DNA of 64,000 bases from Streptomyces rimosus subsp. rimosus. Lineage in GTDB: Bacteria > Actinomycetota > Actinomycetes > Streptomycetales > Streptomycetaceae. Below, one piece after another: positions 10,301-17,834 of the stretch. The notes under the pieces were generated by a model. It ran no database searches. It was not told the origin of the DNA and saw nothing but the letters and a program-made list of their open reading frames with translations. Every line of letters starts with the position of its first letter. Position 1 is the first letter of the stretch. Both the position numbers and the translations under genes were made by a program. Location of the stretch: contig NZ_JOCQ01000001.1 of NCBI RefSeq assembly GCF_000720725.1, positions 62,001 through 126,000 on the forward strand, given 5' to 3'.

Positions 10301-10456
10301 GTGGAAGTGTGGCCGGACGGCGCGGGCGGCGCCCGGGTGGTCTTCGGGCACCGGCCGGACCAGGTGTCCACCGCGTTCGTGGCACGGGTGGCCACCGCGT
10401 ACCGCCTCCTCCTGCGGCAGCCGGACCGGCCGCGAGCGAGCGGACCGACGCGGTGA
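7325..10456 (+). CDS. Non-ribosomal peptide synthetase, A-PCP-C
   Basis: 1043-residue NRPS with domains in the order adenylation (about 1-500), carrier (about 530-600) and condensation (about 615-1035). Adenylation motifs are intact: FTSGSTGRPKGV (A3), NGYGPVETT (A5), YRTGDLG (A7), a complete A8 and NGKLD (A10). The carrier serine is in LGGTSLDGA and the condensation motif HHIAFDG is intact. My hand reading of the ten pocket residues is D-A-L-W-M-G-G-V-F-K, related to the DA(F/L)W(I/L)GGTFK codes for valine-like residues; this is a weak prediction. No thioesterase is present, so release must be done by the terminal C domain or in trans. The ATG overlaps the transporter stop. Confidence 0.92.
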   Translation: MTAVHEVFRRRAAERPEATALLHGEHTVSYRTLDRASDAYAAELAAAGVRAGNIVPVLMPRSPRYVATVLAILKLGAAYAALGPRWPAPRIADLIRRADAPLIAADSGGRPGTASVPVWAPGTDLEQAAATGSAPPPVTVRETDTCCVFFTSGSTGRPKGVLSPHAGTVRLFTPTEPPARFADLGPDTVWPQAAPLPWDAASLELWGALLNGGTSVLVDEPYLTADGLRDLVRRAGVNTLWLTASLFNLLVEEDLSCFHGLRQLMVGGERLSPAHVRRFVRAHPRITLVNGYGPVETTVFATTHRITAADITDGPAPTQIPVGRPVGRTEVLVLDEEARPVPPDTTGEICVAGAGLARGYLADPEQTARSFVDIPLDGAVRRVYRTGDLGFRSADGTLHYAGRRDRQVKVLGHRIEPGEVEAAAAQVPGVLRCAVVPLMADGRCEGLAAAYTVRDGREPVSAETVRRALSERLPEYLVPRELAAVARFPLTDNGKLDTAALLDLITAQTQTARPRADACRVRDAEDGSVAGQVTAAFAQILRRDPDDVPPDASFFELGGTSLDGARLCVRIGGRTGVPVPASVLIAGPTVRDLARWIEKRQAETGEPARPAHTGPLTLLPVQSGFLFEQQLDPSDTSAHCVLLWRVTGAFAPEAFRAAADDVHRRHQSLHARYVFDRQPVALLDGPAAPVDVRLLDPAGDETAALRAVHTELHRPLDIGAGANWRCVMTPTETGWLLGIVVHHIAFDGGSARPLAEDLSAAYAARLRGEESRAARPAPLAAVLAGHRAQVNEHTGEEQRAYWRSELTGVPPLALPAHETPPETPPETPSESAAPTFTLSTTEYAALEERARHHGSTRFAVLLAAYAEALAAVSGQRDVAVGAPVAKRYHPDTADAIGCLIDVVCFRMRPAGDGTANALPRLLEGIHAGLAAQDVPFEEVVRLAADPARDRTRHPLFQTMFALQEGPPQRLGLEGCVTEPVREPDPRAVHELEVEVWPDGAGGARVVFGHRPDQVSTAFVARVATAYRLLLRQPDRPRASGPTR
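9776..9811 (+). repeat. Three in-frame 12-base repeats inside the NRPS condensation domain
   Basis: The unit gagacgcctccc occurs twice perfectly and a third time with two changes. It encodes a Thr-Pro-Pro-Glu repeat between two structured parts of the condensation domain. The length is a multiple of three, so copy-number change would not break the frame. It is most likely a flexible surface loop grown by slippage. Confidence 0.85.
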
Positions 10457-10764
10457 ACGGCGGCGTGGACGGCATGGAAGGACCGGCCCGCCACCGGTCC
10501 CGCATCCACGAACTGGACCGGGACATCGCCCGGCTCATCCGCCTGCGCACCGCCGAGGACCGCCGCCTCCAGGACGCGCGCCGCGCCGTGGGACACCCCC
10601 GTACGGACCTGGCCTGGGAGAACGCCGTACTGCGCGGCTACCAGGAGGCGCTGGGCCCGGCCGGCGCGCAACTGGCCCTGATGCTGCTGGGGCTGGGCCG
10701 CAGCGCGCCCCCGGGGCCGGCAGTGGAACCGGAAGAACGGAAGAAGGAGCACACCAGCACATGA
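10453..10764 (+). CDS. Chorismate-mutase-like (AroQ-type) small protein
   Basis: 103 residues starting at a GTG that overlaps the NRPS stop (GTGA). The segment IHELDRDIARLIRLRTAEDR, followed by RTDLAWENAVLRGY, resembles the first and later helices of AroQ-type chorismate mutases, which convert chorismate to prephenate. The usual basic residues of AroQ are only partly recognisable, so a relative such as an isochorismate-pyruvate-lyase-like or regulatory protein is possible. Its position before an alpha-hydroxyacid oxidase suggests a small aromatic-precursor pathway. The stop overlaps the next ATG. Confidence 0.6.
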   Translation: MNGGVDGMEGPARHRSRIHELDRDIARLIRLRTAEDRRLQDARRAVGHPRTDLAWENAVLRGYQEALGPAGAQLALMLLGLGRSAPPGPAVEPEERKKEHTST

Positions 10765-11954
10765 CAGCGCCCGAACGCGGCTACGCGGACTACCAGTACC
10801 AGATCTACGTGCGAGGGCTCCAGGACGCGATCCCGCCCTTCACCACCGACCTCAGCGCTCTGGAGGACCAGGCCCGCGACCGCCTCGGCCCCAAGCCGTA
10901 CTGGTACATCGCCGGCGCGGCGGGCACCGGCGCCACCGCACGCGCCAACCGCGCCGCCTTCGACCGGCACCGCATCGTCCCGCGCATGCTGCGCGACGCC
11001 ACCGCCCGCGACCAGCGCACCACCGTACTGGGCAGCGAACTTCCCGCCCCCGTCGTCCTCGCGCCGATCGGGGTGCAGTCCATCGTCCACCCGGAGGGCG
11101 AACTCGCCACCGCCCGCGCCGCCGCGGCGACCGGTGTCCCGATGGTGCTGAGCACCGCCGCCTCGCACACCATCGAGGAGGTCGCGGAGGCCGGCGGCGA
11201 CGGGCAGCGCTGGTTCCAGCTCTACTGGCCGCACGACGACGAGGTGACCGCCAGCATCCTCAAGCGGGCCCGCACATCCGGCTACACGACCCTGGTCGTC
11301 ACGCTGGACACCTGGCAGCTCGCCTGGCGGCCGCACGACCTCGACCAGGCCTATCTGCCGTTCCTGCGCGGCGGCGGGGTGGCGATCCCGCTATCCGACC
11401 CGGTCTTCCGCTCCCGGCTGGAGCGCCCGGTCGATGAGGACCCGCAGGGCGCGGCCATGCAGTGGCTGCCGATCTTCAGCGGCAAGGCGCACACCTGGGA
11501 CGAACTGGGCTTCCTGCGCGAGCACTGGGACGGGCCGATCGTCCTGAAGGGCATCGTGCACCCCGAGGACGCGCGCCGGGCGGTGCAGGCCGGGATGGAC
11601 GGCATCGTGGTGTCCAACCACGGGGGCCGGCAGGTGGACGGGGCGGTGGCCGCGCTGGACGCGCTGGTCGACGTGGTGGCGGAGGTCGGCACCGAGACGG
11701 AGGTGCTGTTCGACTCCGGGATCCGCAGCGGCGCCGACGTCTTCAAGGCGCTGGCCCTGGGCGCGCGGGCGGTGCTGCTGGGGCGTCCGTACGTGTACGG
11801 GCTGGCCCTCGGTGGCGCCGCGGGTGTGGAACACGTCGTACGCGGCCTGCTCGCGGACTTCGACCTGACCATGGGGCTGTCCGGGTGTACCACGATCGCG
11901 GACATCGGTCCGGACACGCTGCACGCGGGGAACGGCGGGGAGGCGGGGCGGTGA
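10761..11954 (+). CDS. FMN-dependent alpha-hydroxyacid oxidase (lactate 2-monooxygenase / hydroxymandelate-oxidase family)
   Basis: 397-residue TIM-barrel flavoprotein. The family signature SNHGGRQVDG holds the proton-abstracting histidine H287 and the substrate-binding arginine R290. PYWYIAGAAGTG near the N-terminus and LFDSGIRSGADVFKALALGA near the C-terminus are the FMN-site segments. Relatives oxidise L-lactate, glycolate or mandelate to the 2-oxo acid, or oxidatively decarboxylate lactate. In glycopeptide clusters the Hmo enzyme of this family makes the phenylglyoxylate precursor of hydroxyphenylglycine, and the chorismate-mutase-like gene just upstream makes an aromatic 2-hydroxy acid an attractive substrate. 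No mandelate synthase or aminotransferase is visible in this window, so that remains a guess. Confidence 0.88.
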   Translation: MTAPERGYADYQYQIYVRGLQDAIPPFTTDLSALEDQARDRLGPKPYWYIAGAAGTGATARANRAAFDRHRIVPRMLRDATARDQRTTVLGSELPAPVVLAPIGVQSIVHPEGELATARAAAATGVPMVLSTAASHTIEEVAEAGGDGQRWFQLYWPHDDEVTASILKRARTSGYTTLVVTLDTWQLAWRPHDLDQAYLPFLRGGGVAIPLSDPVFRSRLERPVDEDPQGAAMQWLPIFSGKAHTWDELGFLREHWDGPIVLKGIVHPEDARRAVQAGMDGIVVSNHGGRQVDGAVAALDALVDVVAEVGTETEVLFDSGIRSGADVFKALALGARAVLLGRPYVYGLALGGAAGVEHVVRGLLADFDLTMGLSGCTTIADIGPDTLHAGNGGEAGR

Positions 11955-13864
11955 ACCGGCGGGCACGGAAGACCGGTTGGACTGCTCTGGCCCTCACCGG
12001 CGCCTGCGCGCTCGCGTTCCAGGCCGCACCCGGACCGGCGCAGGACTCCGAGGACGGCGCCTGGCCGCCCAGCACCGGCAAGGGCCCCTGCACCGTCGGC
12101 AAGACCACCGATGTCGGGGCACGCATGCGGGACGGCACCGTGTTACGGGCGGACGTGTACCGGCCGCGCACCAAGGAGAAGGTGCCGGTCATCCTGATGC
12201 GCACCCAGTACGGCAAGCAGGCGGCCGAGGTCCAGCCCTCCAGCTACCAGTCCCCGGAGTGGTTCGCTTCGCACTGCTACCTCGTCGTGGTGCAGGACGT
12301 GCGCGGCCAGTACGCCTCGGACGGCGACTTCTACGAGTTCGCCAACGAGGGCAAGGACGGCTACGACAGCGTGGAATGGGCGGCCCGGCTGTCCGGCTCC
12401 AACGGCAAGGTGGGGATGTACGGCTCCTCCTACGTGGGCGCCACCCAGTGGCTGGCCGCCCAGGAGCGCCCGCCGCACCTGAAGACGATCGTGCCCGACA
12501 AGACATCCGACGACTACTACGACGGCTGGACCTACGAGGGCGGCGCCTTCCGGCTGAACTTCGTCATCCCGTGGGCCATGCGCAAAATCGTCCCGTCCGC
12601 CGCCGCGAACCGCGGCGACTGGGACACGTACCACCAGGTCAACCGGGATTACCAAGACGTTCAGAAGTGGCTCGGCAGCGCCCCGTACAACCGCTTCGAG
12701 CCCCTGCATCCCGGTGACCCGAAGGTCGCCCCGTACTTCTTCGACTGGATCCGGCACCGTACGTACGACGACTACTGGCGCAGGTGGGCCCCGAAGGAGA
12801 ACTACGGGAAGGTCGACATCCCGGTCCTCAACTACGCCGGATGGTACGACGCCTTCCTGGACGGCTCGGTCCGCAACTACCAGGGCATGGTCCGGCGCGG
12901 CGGCTCCTCCGCGGCCCGCGCGAACCAGCGGCTGGTCGTCGGCCCCTGGGACCACACCGGCTGGGGCCGCCCGACCAGCAACCCGGCCCCGCTGCTGAAA
13001 CAGATCGGCCCGGCCGGCAACAGCCCCGTCAACGAGATGATGCTCGCCTGGTGGGACCACCACCTCAAGGGCAAGGACAACGGCGTCCGCGAGAACGGCG
13101 TGGACTACTTCGTCATGGGCGCGAACAAGTGGCGCACCGCGCCCTCCTGGCCGCTCCCGCAGACCCGCTGGACCGACTACTACCTCTCCAGCACCGGCCA
13201 CGCGGCCGGCAACACCCAGGACGGCACACTGTCCACCGCCCCGCCCGCCAAGGGCACGCCGGCCGACCACTACACCTACGACCCGCGCAACCCGGTGCCC
13301 AGCGTCGGCGGCCACTCCTGCTGCACGGCGGCCATCAGCACCCAGGGTCCCTACGACCAGCAGCAGATCGAGCAGCGCCCCGACATCGCCGTCTACACCG
13401 GCGCCCCGCTGACCGAGGACACCGAGGTCACCGGCCCCATCACGGTCACGCTGTACGCCAGGTCCTCGGCGCCGGACACCGACTGGACCGCCAAGCTGGT
13501 CGACGTCCACCCCGACGGCACCGCGGTGAACCTCAACAGCGGCATCGTCCGCGCCAGTTACCGGGAGTCGCTGAGCGATCCCACACCGATCGTGCCCGGC
13601 AAGGTGTACGCGTACAAGATCAAGGTGTGGCCGACCAGCAACCTGTTCAAGAAGGGCCACCGCATCCGGCTCGACATCTCCTCCAGCGACTACCCCCAGT
13701 ACGATCCGAACCCGAACACCGGCAACTGGCTGGGCGAGTCCACCGAGCGGCGCACCGCTCGGCAGACTGTGCTGCACGACGCGGCGCACCCGTCGAAGGT
13801 GACGCTCCCGGTGATCCCGGACGGCGGCCGGGACCAGGGCAGCGGCACCCCGCCGCAGAAGTAG
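11951..13864 (+). CDS. Secreted CocE/NonD-family hydrolase (peptidase S15-like) with a TTA codon
   Basis: 637-residue alpha/beta hydrolase. An N-terminal signal peptide (two arginines, then WTALALTGACALAFQAAPGPAQ) predicts export. The nucleophile is S160 in GSSYVG, a catalytic histidine lies in GPWDHTGWG, and the C-terminal jelly-roll domain of X-Pro dipeptidyl peptidase/cocaine esterase enzymes is present (ITVTLYARSSAPDTDW). Codon 65 (bases 12143-12145) is TTA, the leucine codon read by the bldA tRNA in Streptomyces, so translation may be developmentally delayed. The GTG start overlaps the oxidase stop, placing it in the cluster transcript. Possible roles are extracellular maturation of a pro-compound, or resistance. 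Confidence 0.88.
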   Translation: MNRRARKTGWTALALTGACALAFQAAPGPAQDSEDGAWPPSTGKGPCTVGKTTDVGARMRDGTVLRADVYRPRTKEKVPVILMRTQYGKQAAEVQPSSYQSPEWFASHCYLVVVQDVRGQYASDGDFYEFANEGKDGYDSVEWAARLSGSNGKVGMYGSSYVGATQWLAAQERPPHLKTIVPDKTSDDYYDGWTYEGGAFRLNFVIPWAMRKIVPSAAANRGDWDTYHQVNRDYQDVQKWLGSAPYNRFEPLHPGDPKVAPYFFDWIRHRTYDDYWRRWAPKENYGKVDIPVLNYAGWYDAFLDGSVRNYQGMVRRGGSSAARANQRLVVGPWDHTGWGRPTSNPAPLLKQIGPAGNSPVNEMMLAWWDHHLKGKDNGVRENGVDYFVMGANKWRTAPSWPLPQTRWTDYYLSSTGHAAGNTQDGTLSTAPPAKGTPADHYTYDPRNPVPSVGGHSCCTAAISTQGPYDQQQIEQRPDIAVYTGAPLTEDTEVTGPITVTLYARSSAPDTDWTAKLVDVHPDGTAVNLNSGIVRASYRESLSDPTPIVPGKVYAYKIKVWPTSNLFKKGHRIRLDISSSDYPQYDPNPNTGNWLGESTERRTARQTVLHDAAHPSKVTLPVIPDGGRDQGSGTPPQK

Positions 13865-13918
13865 CGCCGTCCCGTAGACCAACAGCAGAAACCGACATCA
13901 CCGACCGAAAGGCAGGAC

Positions 13919-14881
13919 ATGCACGACGTACGCCGGGCCCGTACGACCGACCACACCACGCTCGTGGAGTGCGTACAGCGCTGGTGGGGCGACTCGCGCA
14001 CCCCCGAACAGGCGCGGCAGCTCTCCATGCTGCTGCCCCGGCTGTTCCTCCAGCACTTCGCGGACACCAGTCTGGTGCTGGAGGACGGGACGGGGGTACG
14101 GGCGTTCCTGGTGGGCTTCCACTCCGCCGACCGGCCCCACGAGGCGTACATCCACTTCGTCGGCGTGGACCCGGAACTGCGCAAGCAGGGTGTGGCCCGC
14201 CGGCTCTACACCGCCTTCTTCGAGCGCGCCGCGGCGGCCGGCCGTACCGAGGTACGCGCCATCACCTCGCCGCAGAACACCGGATCCATCGCCTTCCACC
14301 GGGCCATGGGCTTCGAGCTGGACGCGGGCGACCGGGAGGTGGACGGCGTGCCGGTGCAGGGCGACTACGACGGGCCGGGGCAGGACCGGGTGGCCTTCCG
14401 CAAGAAGCTCGGCGCCCCGGAGGTCCGCACCCTGGCGCCCTTCACGACGCGTGCGGCGGTGCCGGAGGACTTCGACACCGTCGTCTCGGTGGTCGACGAC
14501 TGGTGGGGCCGCCCCGCCTCCCGCGACCTGACCCGGGTGTTCGTGAACCACTTCCACGACACCAGCCTGATCGCCGAGCGCGACGGCGAACTGGCGGGCT
14601 TCGTCGTCGGGTTCCTCTCCCCGTCCCACCCGGAGGAGGCGTACATCCACTTCACCGGGGTCAACCCCGCCTGGCGGCGCACCGGCCTGGGCCGCTTCCT
14701 GTACGAGCGGTTCTTCGACATGGCCCGGGCGAACGGCCGGACCGTCGTCAAGGCCATCACCTCGCCGCAGAACGCCCGCTCCATCGCCTTCCACAGCGCG
14801 CTCGGCTTCACCCCGTCCGACCCGATCACGGACTACGACGGCCCCTCGCTGGACCGGGTCACCTTCCGGCGTGAACTGTGA
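13919..14881 (+). CDS. Tandem-domain GNAT acetyltransferase
   Basis: 320 residues made of two homologous GNAT domains of about 155 each. Both halves contain the string EAYIHF(V/T)GV followed by an acetyl-CoA pyrophosphate loop (LRKQGVARRLY and WRRTGLGRFLY), then AITSPQN-SIAFH and DYDGP. This marks an internal duplication. Acetyl-CoA-dependent N-acylation is the family reaction; the substrate is unknown. It lies 54 bases after the secreted hydrolase with its own GAAAGG site and could be the last gene of the cluster, for example for self-resistance, or a neighbour outside it. Confidence 0.85.
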   Translation: MHDVRRARTTDHTTLVECVQRWWGDSRTPEQARQLSMLLPRLFLQHFADTSLVLEDGTGVRAFLVGFHSADRPHEAYIHFVGVDPELRKQGVARRLYTAFFERAAAAGRTEVRAITSPQNTGSIAFHRAMGFELDAGDREVDGVPVQGDYDGPGQDRVAFRKKLGAPEVRTLAPFTTRAAVPEDFDTVVSVVDDWWGRPASRDLTRVFVNHFHDTSLIAERDGELAGFVVGFLSPSHPEEAYIHFTGVNPAWRRTGLGRFLYERFFDMARANGRTVVKAITSPQNARSIAFHSALGFTPSDPITDYDGPSLDRVTFRREL

Positions 14882-14895
14882 GCCGGCGGTAGCTC

Positions 14896-16170
14896 TCAGG
14901 AGGCCGGGGGCGGCGGCATCACCTCGCACAGCTCCTCCGCCGCCTGCCGCCACAGCGCCGGGATCCGGTCCGCGCCCGGCACCGCCGTGTCGCTGAGCAT
15001 GGCGATCTGGGCGGTCGAACGGTAGGTCGTCAGGCAGACGTTGAACGGGTGGCCGGGCGGCAGCAGGGTCAGCGGCAGCAGGTCGGCCAGGGCCGGCGGA
15101 ATCACGTCCTCGGCCACCCCGCACGGCATGTACGACGAGATCACGGGAGCGTACCGAGGGTCCAGCATCCGGCGGAAGGCGAACCTGACGAGCCGGTCAG
15201 GGGAACTGTCCAGCAGGTCCTGCGCGGTCTGCCGTACGCGTGTCGATTTGAGCCGGGCGGCAGCCGCCACCGTACGCGTCAGCCGACGCCGCGGGTCACT
15301 CTCCTGGCACGGCAGCCACACCCGCTTCAAGAAGAGCCGATTGCCCCACGTCGACGGCTCCTCGGGGTGCCGGACACTGAACGGGACGGCGACCGCCAGC
15401 GGCGCGGGGGTCCGGCCGGTCTCCAGGAGCCAGGCGCGCACCGCTCCGGCCAGGGCGGCGAGGTGGACATCGTTGACCGTTCCGCCGGCAGTACGGGCGA
15501 CCGTACGCAATCGGGGGAGCGACGTGGTGGCCGTCGACACCTGACGCCGGCCCGAGAGCTCCCACGGCGCGCCCAGTCCGGTCGGCGGGAAGCGCCGGTA
15601 GTCGGCGTACAACGCCGCGGACGTGCCGACCGCCCGCAGTGCCCGGCCCATCGGCGAGCCGCTGCCCGCGTGGAAGGCGGGCCGCGGGGCCGGCCCGGGA
15701 CCCGCCGGAGCGAGGAGGGTCTGCAGCGTCTGTCGGATCGCCAGACCGTCCTGCCGGCTGTGGTGCACGCGGTACGACAAGGCCCAGCCGGTCCCCGAGG
15801 AGGGCCGCACCAGCCGCAGTTCCCAGCCGATGCCCGGGGGAAGGCGCTCGGCCCACACCAGCTGGGCCGCGTCCAGCACGCACGAAAGCCCCTCACCCGG
15901 GACGACCGTCTCCACGACATGCCGGTCCAGCCGGAAATCGGCAGCCGGCAGCCAGGCGACGGCCGTGCCCGCCGCGCACAGCTCGTGCGAGAGCACCGGC
16001 AGTATCCGCAGCGCCCTGCCGACCGAGTTCCGCACGTTGTCCAGCGTCGGCGCCCCATCCGTCAGATACGCGATGCTCCCCACCTCCAGGCGGGCGTGCG
16101 GGGAGCTTTTCCCGAACGCGAGGAAGGCCCGGTCGATGGGTGAAGGACGGGAAGGTGCCGGGGAATTCAC
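14896..16170 (-). CDS. WS/DGAT-like acyltransferase (wax ester synthase / diacylglycerol acyltransferase family)
   Basis: 424 residues. The catalytic motif HHSRQDG matches the HHxxxDG of the WS/DGAT and condensation superfamily, and GNRLFLKRV together with the opening PSPIDRAFLAFGK match WS/DGAT family members. These acylate alcohols or diacylglycerol with acyl-CoA to make storage lipid. The start chosen is the GTG at 16170, because AAAGGAGG lies just upstream; a longer frame to 16227 has no ribosome site. It is convergent with the GNAT gene with only 14 bases between stops. Given the cluster next door, acylation of a natural product is an alternative. Confidence 0.8.
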   Translation of the reverse strand: MNSPAPSRPSPIDRAFLAFGKSSPHARLEVGSIAYLTDGAPTLDNVRNSVGRALRILPVLSHELCAAGTAVAWLPAADFRLDRHVVETVVPGEGLSCVLDAAQLVWAERLPPGIGWELRLVRPSSGTGWALSYRVHHSRQDGLAIRQTLQTLLAPAGPGPAPRPAFHAGSGSPMGRALRAVGTSAALYADYRRFPPTGLGAPWELSGRRQVSTATTSLPRLRTVARTAGGTVNDVHLAALAGAVRAWLLETGRTPAPLAVAVPFSVRHPEEPSTWGNRLFLKRVWLPCQESDPRRRLTRTVAAAARLKSTRVRQTAQDLLDSSPDRLVRFAFRRMLDPRYAPVISSYMPCGVAEDVIPPALADLLPLTLLPPGHPFNVCLTTYRSTAQIAMLSDTAVPGADRIPALWRQAAEELCEVMPPPPAS

Positions 16171-16380
16171 AGGCGGCCTCCTTTGCGCGATCCGCCGGAG
16201 GCGGGTTCCGGCTCGCTTCTCGACCATGCGGCACGACCGGGCCGGGGGGAAGGGGGCGAGGAAGGCCGTTCACCGGTACGGATGACCCGATGACCCCGGA
16301 CGAGTCACCCTGGTGCCTGCCGATGAACGCATCGTCCGCTGTTCGGAATATCGGCGCACCGGACCCGGCCGGGCGGCATT

Positions 16381-17604
16381 TCACGGCCGGGCGGATTCTC
16401 CGAGACCCGCCGCGCCCCCGCCCAGCAACTCCGTCATGTCCCGCTGATAGGGGAACGTCCCGGGTTCATAGTCGCACCACGGCTCCTCCGCGTACGGATC
16501 GCCGGTGACGGCATGGGCCCGGGAGCGCGACCCTCCGCAGATCCGGCGGAATTCGCACCGGCCGCACCGGCCGCCCAGCCGGTCGGCGTCGCGCAGGCCG
16601 GTGAACAGGTGCGACTCGCGGTAGATCGCCGGCAGCGGGCGGGTGCGCACGTTTCCCGCCGCGAGGGGGAGGAAGCCGCTGGGGTGCACGGTGCCGGTGT
16701 GGGACACGAAGACGAAGCCGCGGCCCGCGTTGACGTCCAGGGGCGGGCGGCGGGTCCGGCGCCCGCCGGTGTAGAGGCCGAGCTCTTCGCCGCGCCGGCG
16801 GAGCCGGCGGTACAGCGGCCCGAGCCGCATCACCTCCACGTGGTCCGCTCCCCTCGCGTCCAGTACCGCGCGCTGCAGTGCGACACGGCGGAAGTGGTGG
16901 GCCTCGGTGGTCTTGGCAGGTATCGAAAGCCCCACGTCGTAAACGAAGTTGAGGACGTCCTCGGTCTCCGTGGGGCCCAGCGGGGCCAGCTCGCGCCCGC
17001 GTCCGGTGGGCACGAGGAAGAACGCGCTCCACAGCATGACCCCGTGCTCGCGGACCAGGGCCGCGACCTCCGGCAGGTCGTGCAGGTTGTGCCGGCCGAC
17101 CGTGGTGTTGATCTGCACCTTCATGCCCAGGCCGCGGGCGGTGTCCCAGGCGTCCAGGGTCCACCCGTAGACGCCGGGGACGCCGCGGAAGCCGTCGTGC
17201 AGCGCGGCGGTGGAGCCGTCCAGGCTCAGGGACAGGCCCACCGCCCCCGCCTCGTGCACCGCCCGGAGGTTGGCCGCCGTCAGGGTGGGGGTGCCCGAGG
17301 GCGAAACGGCGACCCGTACCCCCGCACGCGTGCCGTAAACGATCAGTTCCAGCAGATCCGGGCGCTGGAAAGGGTCGCCGCCGGTGATGACGAACAGCGG
17401 TGCGGGCCGCCCGAAGGCGGCGATCTGGTCGATCAGGCCCTTGGCGGCCCGGGTGTCCAGCTCGCCGGGATCCCGGTCGGGCACCGCGGTCGCCCGGCAG
17501 TGCACACAGGCCAGGGGACAGGCGCGGGTCGACTCCCAGATGACGATGAACGGCTTGTCCGCCACAGCCTGGTGCTGCCGGCGGACCGCGCGGGCGCCGC
17601 TCAC
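16381..17604 (-). CDS. Radical SAM/SPASM protein (TIGR04053-like) divergent from narG
   Basis: 407 residues from the GTG at 17604. The radical SAM cluster motif is C29-P-L-A-C33-V-H-C36 and FVITGGDPFQRPDL is the SAM-binding glycine motif. The C-terminal cysteines in CGRCEFRRICGG, plus a last cysteine in EEPWCDY, form a SPASM-type auxiliary cluster site. Relatives sit near haem, molybdenum-enzyme and nitrate genes but have no firmly known substrate. The GTG lacks a ribosome site; instead it overlaps the stop of a 15-codon ORF that has a perfect one, implying translational coupling or a frameshift at the 5' end. A role in maturation linked to the neighbouring nitrate reductase is inferred from position. 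Confidence 0.85.
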   Translation of the reverse strand: MSGARAVRRQHQAVADKPFIVIWESTRACPLACVHCRATAVPDRDPGELDTRAAKGLIDQIAAFGRPAPLFVITGGDPFQRPDLLELIVYGTRAGVRVAVSPSGTPTLTAANLRAVHEAGAVGLSLSLDGSTAALHDGFRGVPGVYGWTLDAWDTARGLGMKVQINTTVGRHNLHDLPEVAALVREHGVMLWSAFFLVPTGRGRELAPLGPTETEDVLNFVYDVGLSIPAKTTEAHHFRRVALQRAVLDARGADHVEVMRLGPLYRRLRRRGEELGLYTGGRRTRRPPLDVNAGRGFVFVSHTGTVHPSGFLPLAAGNVRTRPLPAIYRESHLFTGLRDADRLGGRCGRCEFRRICGGSRSRAHAVTGDPYAEEPWCDYEPGTFPYQRDMTELLGGGAAGLGESARP

Positions 17605-17648
17605 CGGGGGAGCGGACGGGACGGAACGGGGCGGGCGGGGTCGTACAT
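17601..17648 (-). CDS. Short upstream ORF (15 codons) coupled to the radical SAM gene
   Basis: ATG at 17648 is preceded by GGAGG at a spacing of 9 bases and encodes MYDPARPVPSRPLPR. The stop TGA overlaps the GTG of the radical SAM gene as GTGA. Either this is a leader peptide that delivers ribosomes to the downstream start, or it is the true N-terminus of the radical SAM protein separated by a one-base slip in the run of five Gs at 17606-17610. Both readings explain why the downstream start has no ribosome site. Confidence 0.5.
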   Translation of the reverse strand: MYDPARPVPSRPLPR

Positions 17649-17728
17649 GGGCGGGTACCTCCGATTCGATCACCCCCAGCATGCGGCCGGGGAGGCGCCC
17701 GCCGCCCGGGGCGTGCGGCCCCCGCGCA

Positions 17729-17742
17729 GGGTCGTTGGTCCC
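17729..17742. promoter_or_regulatory. Candidate DosR/OsdR-type box upstream of narG
   Basis: GGGTC-GTTG-GTCCC, a 14-base imperfect palindrome matching the core GGGAC-N4-GTCCC of the mycobacterial DosR site with one change. It lies in the radical SAM/narG divergent gap, 92 bases before the narG ATG. Similar elements are expected by chance in DNA this rich in G and C; the call rests on repetition across the island. Confidence 0.45.
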
Positions 17743-17761
17743 GGGTGGCCGAAAACATTCG

Positions 17762-17775
17762 AGGTCCTGTGGCCC
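17762..17775. promoter_or_regulatory. Second candidate DosR/OsdR-type box upstream of narG
   Basis: AGGTC-CTGT-GGCCC, 59 bases before the narG ATG and about three helical turns from the first box. Paired boxes are common at DosR promoters. This one matches the core less well (an A for the first G, T in place of the A, and G in place of T). Confidence 0.35.
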
Positions 17776-17834
17776 TGCGCCGCGGGACGCTTCGCCCACC
17801 GTCACCCGCGGGGGAGCGACTTAGCGTTCGTTTT

